Origin: Chloroflexota bacterium
Lineage (GTDB): Bacteria > Chloroflexota > Dehalococcoidia > DSTF01 > JACRBR01
Assembly: GCA_028872875.1 (NCBI GenBank)
Contig: JAGWOC010000035.1
Span: 1 to 32,079, forward strand
Direction: 5' to 3'
DNA: 32,079 nucleotides
Position numbers and translations under genes: made by a program. Below the pieces are notes generated by a model. The model was not told the origin of the DNA, did not search any database, and was given only the letters and a program-made list of their open reading frames with translations. This document shows positions 1-6,534 of this stretch, piece after piece (position 1 is the stretch's first letter; each line of letters opens with the position of its first letter).

Positions 1-1
1 A

Positions 2-223
2 GGTGATCTGCTCGCTGCCGCTGGGGCGCGTGTCGGCCTGCGTCGCGACGTTGCCCGCCGCGTCGTAGGTCAGCGTCAGGCTCTGGTCGGCCACCGTCGT
101 CGTGCCGGTCGCGATGCCGCTGACGCGCTGCCGGAAGTCGTAGGTGTAGCTGGTCGTCGCGCCGTTGCCGAGCGCGAGCGCGGCCGGAGCGCCGGCGGGC
201 GATGACTCCGCGGTCAGCCGCTC
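2..223 (-). pseudogene. RHS/YD-repeat protein fragment, continues past left edge
   Basis: The minus-strand frame from about 223 down to the window edge reads as RHS (YD) repeats: GNGATTSYTYD followed by a second unit, LTYDAAGNV. RHS proteins are large, shell-forming surface or toxin-delivery proteins. The reading frame meets the stop codon of the upstream glycosyltransferase (222-224) with no room for a start codon or ribosome site. The residues encoded further upstream in this frame do not look like RHS. I therefore read it as a piece whose true beginning is missing, either by rearrangement or by misassembly. The repeat homology is clear; its status as a broken gene is inferred, because the rest lies outside the window. 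Confidence 0.6.
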
Positions 224-1646
224 AAAGGGCCGTCTCGCCGGGCGAGACGGGCGCCGTAGCGCCCGCGAGCGCCTGGCGCTCCTCCGTGCGCGCGGCCGTG
301 CGGCGGCGCGGCAGCGCGCCCCAGGCGAGGGTGAGCGTGAACATCGCGAACAGCGCCACGTTGAAGCCGGCGAACCATAACGTGATCCGCTGGTCGACGA
401 GACGTCCGGACAGCGATTGCAGCGGCGGCGCCGAAGAGAACAGGTTGGCGAAGAACATCGCCGAAGCCGGCACGTACAGCCACAGCCAGCGCCGCTCGAT
501 CACGGCCACCGGCAGCAGCAGTGCGAAGAACGGGTACAGATATCGGTCGTGGGTCGACACCGGCACGACGTAGAACGCGAACGCCAGGTACGCCGCCGCG
601 ACCAGCGCGCCGCGCAGCCCCGGCCGCATCCACGCGTATGCGAACGCGACGCCCGCCGCCGCGAGCGAGAGCGCTCCGCCTGCCATCCGATAGGTCAGGA
701 AGGCCATGCCCGGCACGGGGTCGAGCGTGCTGTGGTGGGCGGCGTTCAGGTCCCAGAACCACCAGAGGTTCCACGCCCCGGCCGACAGCCGCGGGTACGT
801 CGCAAGAAACAGGCCGTGGTACACGCCGGCGATGCGTCCGCCGTCGCCGTGCGCGATCCATGGCCCCAGCACGGCGCCCGCGACGGCGGCGGATCCGAGC
901 AGCGAGCGGCCGATCGCGCGTACGCCGCCGCCGCGCAGCGTCACGAGCAGCAGGATCGGGACGATGATCACCGGTTGCGGTTTGAGCAGGAAGCCGAGCG
1001 TCCATACCATCCAGCCGGTCGCCGGCCGGCCGCGCGCGGCGAGCACCAGCGAGCCCAGCATCGCCGCCGTCACCGCCGCGTCCGTCTGCGCCCACACCGC
1101 GCTGTCGTAGACCACCGCCGGCTGGAACGCGATCACGGCGGCCGCCATGAGCGCCAGCCGGCGCACCCGCGCGTCCGTCCACGCACCGCGCCGCGTGCCC
1201 GCGGGGGGCCGCGCGCTGCCGCCGGCCGCTGCCGCGCGGTCCGTGCGCTCGCCGCGCACCAGCGTGGCCGTGGCCGCGTACACCGTCACCATCAGGACAA
1301 CATCGAAGACCAGAGGGGGCACTTTCACCAGCACGTGCAGCGATGGCGTCGTCGCCGTGTACGGCCCGCCGATCCAGGCGTACACGATCGAGAGCAACCA
1401 GAGGATCCAGTGGAAGCCGACGTAGTCCGTCGTCGTCGTGCGGAAGATGTTCAGCACGCCGTGGTGATGGATCTGCTCCATCCAGTACTTCCACGCCGTC
1501 TCGTCGAAGTAGCCATCCGGCAGCCAGGCGAAGAGCGGGAAGAGCGCGATGCGGAGGGCGACGGCGACCGCCACGAGCAGCAGGAGCTGCCGGGGCAGGC
1601 GGCGAACATCCGTGTCGACACCGCGCGGCGTGCGGGACTGTGGCAT
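222..1646 (-). CDS. GT-C-type membrane glycosyltransferase (DUF2029/GT87-like)
   Basis: A 474-residue integral membrane protein with many hydrophobic segments. After the first membrane segment, near residues 43-60, is an acidic loop containing PDGYFDE, the kind of position where GT-C enzymes place catalytic acids. Near residues 366-372 is HDRYLYP, which resembles the HERYLFP motif of polyprenol-phosphate-sugar-dependent mannosyltransferases. The likely role is to move a sugar from a lipid-linked donor to a cell-envelope acceptor on the outer face of the membrane; donor and acceptor cannot be told. The ATG at 1646 is preceded by AAGGCGAG. It is transcribed away from the speD gene. A long overlapping frame (214-1860) is a shadow with an arginine-rich, non-protein-like translation. 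Confidence 0.78.
   Translation of the reverse strand: MPQSRTPRGVDTDVRRLPRQLLLLVAVAVALRIALFPLFAWLPDGYFDETAWKYWMEQIHHHGVLNIFRTTTTDYVGFHWILWLLSIVYAWIGGPYTATTPSLHVLVKVPPLVFDVVLMVTVYAATATLVRGERTDRAAAAGGSARPPAGTRRGAWTDARVRRLALMAAAVIAFQPAVVYDSAVWAQTDAAVTAAMLGSLVLAARGRPATGWMVWTLGFLLKPQPVIIVPILLLVTLRGGGVRAIGRSLLGSAAVAGAVLGPWIAHGDGGRIAGVYHGLFLATYPRLSAGAWNLWWFWDLNAAHHSTLDPVPGMAFLTYRMAGGALSLAAAGVAFAYAWMRPGLRGALVAAAYLAFAFYVVPVSTHDRYLYPFFALLLPVAVIERRWLWLYVPASAMFFANLFSSAPPLQSLSGRLVDQRITLWFAGFNVALFAMFTLTLAWGALPRRRTAARTEERQALAGATAPVSPGETAL
230..250. terminator. 10-bp inverted repeat at end of glycosyltransferase gene
   Basis: A perfect inverted repeat, CCGTCTCGCC and GGCGAGACGG, is separated by one base. It covers the last codons of the minus-strand glycosyltransferase. 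On that strand it is followed only by CCCTTT, so it would be a weak terminator at best. It also sits at the junction with the RHS fragment. Confidence 0.3.
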
Positions 1647-1782
1647 GGCGCAGCGCCATTCTCGCCTTCCTCGCGCGATCGCTCAAGCGCCGCCGCGGCG
1701 TCGGCACCCACGGACTGCCTGTGCCCGACATAACGAGCACCGCGGGCTTCCCACACCCCGTGCATCCCTCAGATCGCTGCTG

Positions 1783-1811
1783 TTGCGGATCTCGCGTGCC
1801 GCTGCTACCAT
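1783..1811 (+). promoter_or_regulatory. Predicted sigma-70 promoter for speD
   Basis: TTGCGG at 1783-1788 and TACCAT at 1806-1811 are separated by 17 bases. Transcription would start near 1818, giving a leader of about 225 bases before the speD start codon. Confidence 0.45.
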
Positions 1812-1885
1812 GCTGCCCGCGTGTCCGATGGGACCGCGTGCGACACATCGCAATCTGCAAGTGCTCTGAGAAGGAGAGACAAGCA

Positions 1886-2026
1886 GGGCCTGGCTGGCAG
1901 CGCCGCGACGAGCGGTCCTGCCGGGGGCCTTTTGCATTGTCAACGCGATGGACTGCGGTAAACAGACCGGTTTCACGTAGCGTCCCGGGTCGTACGCCCG
2001 GGCATTCTCACCGTGCGCCCGCACGG
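1886..2026 (+). promoter_or_regulatory. Structured 5' leader of speD, with terminator-like hairpin
   Basis: Three hairpins lie between the predicted promoter and speD. The first (1886-1930) is nested: GGCC pairs with GGCC, GGCAG (1896-1900) with CTGCC (1918-1922), and CCGC (1903-1906) with GCGG (1912-1915). It is followed by TTTT at 1930-1933, like an intrinsic terminator. The second pairs CCCGGG at 1984-1989 with 1997-2002. The third pairs CCGTGC (2011-2016) with GCACGG (2021-2026) and ends five bases before the GGAGGG ribosome site. No plus-strand gene ends upstream, so a terminator here suggests attenuation of speD. I cannot match it to a known riboswitch class. Confidence 0.4.
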
Positions 2027-2043
2027 ACGTTGGAGGGAAGAGA

Positions 2044-2460
2044 ATGCACGTAACGATCGATGGGTTCGGCGGAAACCCCGCTGAGCTGGCCAACGAGGCC
2101 CTCGTCCGCGACCTGCTCGACCGCTACCCGGGCGAAATCGGGATGACGAAGATCTCCGAGCCGCACGTCTTTGAGTACCACGGCGAGAAGGCCGATGACT
2201 GGGGCGTCTCAGGCTTCGTCCTCATCGCCGAGAGCCACATCGCGATCCACACCTTCCCCGAACACGGCCAGGTCTGGGTCGACATCTTCTCCTGCAAGGG
2301 ATTCGATGCGACCCCGGCGATCGGCCGCATCGTCGACGCGTTCGGGTTGCAAAGCACGCGCGTGCACACGCTCGAACGGGGTCTCGAGTACCCGCACGAC
2401 GTCGACGCCAGCATCCCGCTGAACCGCCGCGAGCGCCGCGAGGTCACACCCGTCGCCTGA
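2044..2460 (+). CDS. speD: S-adenosylmethionine decarboxylase proenzyme
   Basis: A 138-residue protein that makes decarboxylated S-adenosylmethionine, the aminopropyl donor for spermidine synthesis. The diagnostic stretch AESHIAIHTFPEHG covers residues 62-75. The proenzyme is expected to cut itself between Glu63 and Ser64, turning Ser64 into the pyruvoyl cofactor; His69 and Cys84 (in DIFSCKGFD) match the conserved processing and catalytic residues. Length and motifs fit the short bacterial/archaeal class (SpeH type). GGAGGG at 2032-2037 supports the ATG at 2044. No spermidine synthase lies next to it, so the rest of the pathway must be elsewhere. The leader suggests regulation at the RNA level. 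Confidence 0.95.
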   Translation: MHVTIDGFGGNPAELANEALVRDLLDRYPGEIGMTKISEPHVFEYHGEKADDWGVSGFVLIAESHIAIHTFPEHGQVWVDIFSCKGFDATPAIGRIVDAFGLQSTRVHTLERGLEYPHDVDASIPLNRRERREVTPVA

Positions 2461-2621
2461 GCGTCGGGCGGGATCTCGCGGCGCCGCGGGACCGCTGGTT
2501 GCGGCCCGCACCAGCGTCATCTTGTGCCCGTGCGCGCAGCCGCCGGCCCCAGGAATCGCCGCATGTCGCTGCCTGCCCGCCCGCACTACAATGGATGCAC
2601 GATGCCGCGGGGAGGGTCCGA

Positions 2622-3350
2622 ATGCCCGTCATCACCGTCTCTGGCAATCTGCTCAGCGGCGCGCGCGAGGTCGCACGTGACCTGGCGCAAGCGCTCGGGC
2701 TGGACTACGTCGACCAGGAGATCCTCGTCGAGGCCGCGCGCCAGCTCGGCGTCAGCGTCGCCACGGTCGAGCGGCGCGACGAGCGCGCCCGTGGCTTTGC
2801 CGAGCGCCTCGGCCTCCTGATGCGCACGCTCATGGAACGCTCGGCTGCCGCGACCGACCCCCTCTCCGGCGCAGGACTCGATGTCGTCCTCGCGCACACC
2901 TACGGCGAGGCTGCGGGGCTGCCCTCCGGAGAGGAGGGGGAGCTGACCGAGGAGCGCTACCTGGTCACCCTGACGTCCGTCATCAGGGGCGTCGCCGCCC
3001 GCGGCAACGTGGTCATCCTCGGCCGCGGCTCGCAGGTCATCCTGCGTGATGATCCCGGCGCGTTTCACGTCCTGGTGTACGCCCCGAAACAGCAGCGCAT
3101 CGAAGCCCTCGCCCGCCGGGATGGGATGACGCCAGAGGACGCGAAGAAGCGCATCAAGGAGAGCGACCAGAACCGCGCGGCGTTTCACCAGCGCTTCTTC
3201 AAGGTGGATTCCGAATCGCCCGCGTTGTACGATCTCGCCCTCAACACCGCCCACATCCCGCATCCGCTCGCCGTCGAGATGATCGCCATGGCTGTCCGCG
3301 GTAGCGCGGCACGCCTGCCCGCGGAGCACCACGATGTACCTCAGCCCTGA
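2622..3350 (+). CDS. Cytidylate-kinase-like family protein
   Basis: A 242-residue protein resembling the cytidylate kinase-like family (PF13189). It has an N-terminal beta strand and loop (ITVSGNLLSGARE, residues 4-16), then GLDYVDQEIL, and a C-terminal half with NVVILGRGSQ and a lid-like region rich in Arg and Lys. Members are P-loop-fold proteins and some may phosphorylate nucleotides, but most are uncharacterised. The N-terminal loop lacks the Gly-Lys-Ser/Thr that normally binds ATP phosphates, so kinase activity is doubtful. The ATG at 2622 has GGAGGG at 2611-2616; a TACAAT box lies at 2586-2591. It overlaps the next gene by 17 bases, so the two are probably co-translated. Confidence 0.8.
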   Translation: MPVITVSGNLLSGAREVARDLAQALGLDYVDQEILVEAARQLGVSVATVERRDERARGFAERLGLLMRTLMERSAAATDPLSGAGLDVVLAHTYGEAAGLPSGEEGELTEERYLVTLTSVIRGVAARGNVVILGRGSQVILRDDPGAFHVLVYAPKQQRIEALARRDGMTPEDAKKRIKESDQNRAAFHQRFFKVDSESPALYDLALNTAHIPHPLAVEMIAMAVRGSAARLPAEHHDVPQP

Positions 3351-3684
3351 AGCCCAGCGTCTGCTCGACGACGTACGGCACGCGCAGGAGCGGCTGATCG
3401 CCCACGTTGGCGCAGATGAGACGCACCGGCGCGCCTTTCGCGCCGTCTACGAGGCGCTCGAATCCGCCGTCGGCGACCTCCCCGAAGGGCGCTTCGACGC
3501 CCCGCTGGATGGCGCCGGTGGCTGGTCACCCGCCCGCGTCCTCGTGCATCTCGCCGAGCACGACCAGCAGGTCGAAGAGGCGTCGCGCCGCGGCATCGAG
3601 CACATGATCGAGCACGGCCTCGAGCACGCGCGGAGCCTCTGGCTCGCGCGCCTGCCGCGCGATGGCCGCGTGGGAGCGAGCTGA
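3334..3684 (+). CDS. DinB-like four-helix-bundle protein
   Basis: A 116-residue, all-helical protein. The region WSPARVLVHLAEHDQQVEEA (residues 65-84) resembles the conserved helix of DinB/DUF664-type proteins, in which histidines on the bundle bind a divalent metal. Families of this fold include metal-dependent thiol-S-transferases, but nothing here identifies a substrate. The ATG at 3334 lies inside the end of the preceding gene and the stop is two bases before plsY, so it sits in the middle of an operon. The assignment rests on fold-like pattern and length only; it could be another small helical family. Confidence 0.6.
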   Translation: MYLSPEAQRLLDDVRHAQERLIAHVGADETHRRAFRAVYEALESAVGDLPEGRFDAPLDGAGGWSPARVLVHLAEHDQQVEEASRRGIEHMIEHGLEHARSLWLARLPRDGRVGAS

Positions 3685-3686
3685 CC

Positions 3687-4352
3687 ATGCTCTCTGCCGC
3701 GGGAGTGATCGTCGCCTCCTACGTCGTCGGCTCCGTCCCGATCGCTTACCTCGTGGGCCGCGCGACGAAGGGCATCGACATCCGCGAGCACGGCAGCGGC
3801 AACGTCGGAGCGTCGAACGTCTGGCAGAGCGTGTCCCGCGCGGTCGCCGTGCCGGTCGGCCTCGCCCAGGTGGCGCAGGGCGCGGCCGGCGTGTTCATCG
3901 CCCGTGCGGTGGGAGAGCCGGAGGGGGTGCAGGTCGCCGCGGGCCTCGCCGTCGTGGCCGCCCACGACTGGAACCCCTGGCTGCGTTTCAGCGGCGGGCG
4001 CGGCATCGGCCCGGCGATCGGATTCATGGGCGCGCTCTCACTGCCCGCGCTCGTCGCGTTCATCGCCGTCGCGCTCGCCGGCATTGTGCTCAAGGCGATC
4101 CCGCAGTCGATCGCGCTCGCCCTGATCGGCGCCCCTCTGGCGGCGCTCGTGGCGGCCGACAGAAGCTCCGTCGTCCTCGGTCTCGCGCTCCTTTCGGTCG
4201 CCGTGCTGTTGAAGCGGCTGCTGGCGAACGCTGCGCCAGACCCCGCGTACCCGCGGCCGCAGGTCTGGCTCACGCGGCTCGTCTACGACCGCGACGACCC
4301 CGACCGCGACGCCTGGGTGCGCCGCAACCTCGAGCCATCGATGCGCCGGTAG
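3687..4352 (+). CDS. plsY: PlsY-type glycerol-3-phosphate acyltransferase
   Basis: A 221-residue membrane protein. It shows the PlsY signatures: GSVPIAYLVGR near residue 15, DIREHGSGNVGASN at residues 31-44, and HDWNPWLRFSGGRGIG from His93, which replaces the more usual GHxFPVFLKFKGGKGV. PlsY moves an acyl group from acyl-phosphate to glycerol-3-phosphate at the inner membrane, the first step of phospholipid synthesis. The second motif is divergent (Ala instead of Gly before His, Arg instead of Lys), so it may be a paralogue with a related substrate. GGGAG at 3672-3676 precedes the ATG. The gene closes the operon begun at 2622; a TACACT box at 4366-4371 then starts the next unit. Confidence 0.78.
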   Translation: MLSAAGVIVASYVVGSVPIAYLVGRATKGIDIREHGSGNVGASNVWQSVSRAVAVPVGLAQVAQGAAGVFIARAVGEPEGVQVAAGLAVVAAHDWNPWLRFSGGRGIGPAIGFMGALSLPALVAFIAVALAGIVLKAIPQSIALALIGAPLAALVAADRSSVVLGLALLSVAVLLKRLLANAAPDPAYPRPQVWLTRLVYDRDDPDRDAWVRRNLEPSMRR

Positions 4353-4405
4353 CCGTGGCGTCCGCTACACTACCGCGTCACGCCCGGAAGCCCGGACCGG
4401 CCCGC

Positions 4406-5836
4406 ATGCGCCACCTGAACGCTGCGTCCGCACGTACGCATCGGGCTATCACGGCCCGCTGGCTCTGGCTCTGCGCACTGCTCTTCGCGGCGATCCTGCC
4501 TGCCGCCTGCGCCGGTGCGGGCGCGACGAAGACGCCGACTCCCGCGGTCACCGCGACCGTCGCGACGCCAACGCCCGCCGGTCCGACCGCGACGCCGACG
4601 CCCGACCCGGCCGTGCTGCTCCGGGACGGCGGCATCGCCATCATCCAGACGGCGTACCGGCGCCTGCTCGACGAGTACATCAACCCGCCCGACGGCGCCG
4701 CGCTCCTCGAGGCCGCGTGGGCCGCCGCCGCGCAGAAGGCGCGCGCCCTCGGCGCCGCGGTGCCCGCCGCTCCGCGCCTCAGCGGCGACGGCGCCGCCGA
4801 CCTGACCGCGTTCAGCGCCGCCTACGTGCGCATGACGGCCTCCCTCGCCGATGCGAATGACGTGCGCTTCGCCGCTATCAGCGCCATGGCGAGCAGCCTC
4901 CACGACTGCCATACCTTCTTCCTCAACCCCGTCGCCAGCGACACCGTCGTCGGCTCGCGCGAGGGCAAGGGCTCCGTCGGCATCGGCGTCGAGCTCGCCA
5001 GCGTGCCGCCGCTCGTGACCGAGGTGATCCCCGGCAGCCCTGCCGCCCTCGCCGGCGTGCGCGTGGGCGACCGCATCGCATCGATCGACGGCGCCGACGC
5101 GTCGGCGATGGGCCCGGCGGCCGCCTTCGACCTGATCAACGGCGTGGAGGGCACGACGGTGCGCCTCCAGTTGCGCCGCCCCGGCGCGAGCGCCCCGATC
5201 GACCTCACGATGCAGCGCCAGCGGGTCGTGCCGCCGAACATCGAGTCGCGCGTCCTGCCGGGCGGGATCGGCTACGTGCGTGTGCGGGAGTTCATCGATG
5301 GCGGCATCGCGACGGGGCTCCGCGACGCGCTCGCCGCGTTCGGCGCGCAGGGCGTCACGAAGTGGATCATCGATATCCGGGACAATCCCGGCGGCCGTCT
5401 CGACGTCGACGCGATCAGCCTCTTCGTGAAGGACGGCGTGATCGTCCGCGACCGCGGCCGCGACGGCAAGCCCCAGAACGTGCGGGCCGACGGCAAGGTG
5501 CTGCCCGCGTTGCGCCCGATGGTGCTGCTCGTCAATCGCGGCACCGGCTCGGTCGCCGAGGTGTTCGCGGCGGCCCTCCAGGAGTACCACGCCGCCTACG
5601 TGATCGGTGCGACGACGAACGGGTGCGCCGGCTACACCGACCTGCGCCCGCTCGGCGACGGCTCCTCGCTCGCCGTCACCACCAACGTGAACCAGGGTCC
5701 CCTCACCGGCAAGCCGCTGAACGGCGTTGGCGTCATCCCCGACGAGCCCGTCGCCCGTACGTCGGCGGATATCGCCGCCGGCCGCGACCCCCAGCTCGCT
5801 GCCGCCATCGCGCACCTGGAAGGGATCCGCGGCTGA
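4406..5836 (+). CDS. S41 (C-terminal-processing) peptidase homologue, exported, catalytic Lys replaced
   Basis: A 476-residue exported protein. A signal sequence ends in LPAAC (Cys35), a possible but imperfect lipobox, followed by a Thr/Pro linker. A PDZ domain (near residues 190-270, VIPGSPAALAGVRVGDRI) binds substrate tails, and the S41 core follows. In carboxyl-terminal proteases the nucleophilic Ser and the general-base Lys are 25 residues apart. Here Ser382 is present (GTGSVAEVF), but residue 407, exactly 25 later, is Cys (TNGCAGY) instead of Lys. It may be inactive, bind peptides, or use another base. The ATG at 4406 was chosen because it begins the signal peptide. The stop codon overlaps the next gene. 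Confidence 0.85.
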   Translation: MRHLNAASARTHRAITARWLWLCALLFAAILPAACAGAGATKTPTPAVTATVATPTPAGPTATPTPDPAVLLRDGGIAIIQTAYRRLLDEYINPPDGAALLEAAWAAAAQKARALGAAVPAAPRLSGDGAADLTAFSAAYVRMTASLADANDVRFAAISAMASSLHDCHTFFLNPVASDTVVGSREGKGSVGIGVELASVPPLVTEVIPGSPAALAGVRVGDRIASIDGADASAMGPAAAFDLINGVEGTTVRLQLRRPGASAPIDLTMQRQRVVPPNIESRVLPGGIGYVRVREFIDGGIATGLRDALAAFGAQGVTKWIIDIRDNPGGRLDVDAISLFVKDGVIVRDRGRDGKPQNVRADGKVLPALRPMVLLVNRGTGSVAEVFAAALQEYHAAYVIGATTNGCAGYTDLRPLGDGSSLAVTTNVNQGPLTGKPLNGVGVIPDEPVARTSADIAAGRDPQLAAAIAHLEGIRG

Positions 5837-6411
5837 CCGCCGCGCGCGCACGCGGAGGCACACTCACCCTGCACTTCGTCCGTCACGGCGAGACGACGTG
5901 GAACGCCGCGCGCCGCATCCAGGGCCAGCTCCCTGACGTGCCCCTCAGCGACCTCGGCCGCGAGCAGGCGCGCGAAATCGCCGCCGCGCTCGCGGACACC
6001 CGCGCCGCCGCCGTCTATTCGAGCGACCTGCGGCGCGCGCTCGACACCGCGCGCCCCATCGCCGACCGCCTGCGCCGCCCCCTCGTCGAGGAGCCGGCCC
6101 TGCGCGAGCGAGACTTCGGCGTCCTGCAGGGACGCCTCTACGCCGTCGTCATGGACGAGCTGCGCGCGGCGTGGAGCGACCCCGACAGCCGCCCGCACGG
6201 CGCCGAGTCCTGGCGCGACGTTTACGCCCGCGTCGCCCGTTTCCTCGACGGCCTGCGCGCAGCCCCGCCCGGCCGCGAGCTGATCCTCGTCACCCACGGC
6301 GGCACCCTGAACGTCGCCGCTGCCTGCCTCGCCGGCGCCCCAGTCGAGGACATGCAGTGGCAGCAAATCGACAACTGCGCCGTCATCACCCTCCCTCTGC
6401 CGCTCGACTGA
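5833..6411 (+). CDS. Histidine phosphatase (phosphoglycerate-mutase-like), probable CTG start
   Basis: About 192 residues. It carries the histidine phosphatase core: FVRHGETTWN with the phosphorylated His, SSDLRRALDTA, a Glu-containing ERDFG region, and the second catalytic His in LVTHGGTLN. The family includes cofactor-dependent phosphoglycerate mutases, alpha-ribazole phosphatase and broad phosphatases; the substrate is not shown. No ATG, GTG or TTG precedes the RHGE motif in frame. CTG at 5833 overlaps the previous stop (CTGA) and has GGAAGGGA seven bases upstream, so translational coupling from the peptidase gene is likely. CTG at 5869, with GGAGG at 5854-5858, is the alternative. Confidence 0.82.
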   Translation: MTAARARGGTLTLHFVRHGETTWNAARRIQGQLPDVPLSDLGREQAREIAAALADTRAAAVYSSDLRRALDTARPIADRLRRPLVEEPALRERDFGVLQGRLYAVVMDELRAAWSDPDSRPHGAESWRDVYARVARFLDGLRAAPPGRELILVTHGGTLNVAAACLAGAPVEDMQWQQIDNCAVITLPLPLD

Positions 6412-6448
6412 CGGGCGTCACGGCCGTTGCACCCTGTCCTGCTTCCCA

Positions 6449-6476
6449 CCTCTAACCTCTAACATCCAACCGCCAA
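6449..6476. repeat. Degenerate heptad repeat patch 1
   Basis: Four consecutive 7-base units, CCTCTAA, CCTCTAA, CATCCAA and CCGCCAA, fill the gap before lysA. Read on the minus strand they phase as GTTAGAG, GTTAGAG, GTTGGAT and GTTGGCG. Confidence 0.75.
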
Positions 6477-6522
6477 CAACGCACCATCTGCGCCCATCCG
6501 TGGATCGCCCCACCCCGCACCG

Positions 6523-6528
6523 TATACT
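6523..6528 (+). promoter_or_regulatory. TATACT -10 box, leaderless lysA promoter
   Basis: TATACT ends six bases before the lysA ATG, and no Shine-Dalgarno site is present. Transcription would start at or next to the ATG. No good -35 box is visible. Confidence 0.45.
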
Positions 6529-6534
6529 CGACGC

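Noticed and set aside
214-1860. Very long minus-strand frame overlapping the glycosyltransferase, and similar long antisense frames across the window
   Set aside because: The translations are Arg/Ala/Pro-rich with no domain pattern. At this GC content open shadow frames are expected, and each is covered by a convincing gene in another frame.
2477-2488. 12-base palindrome CGCGGCGCCGCG after speD as a terminator
   Set aside because: It has no loop and no T-run; such GC palindromes are expected by chance at this base composition.
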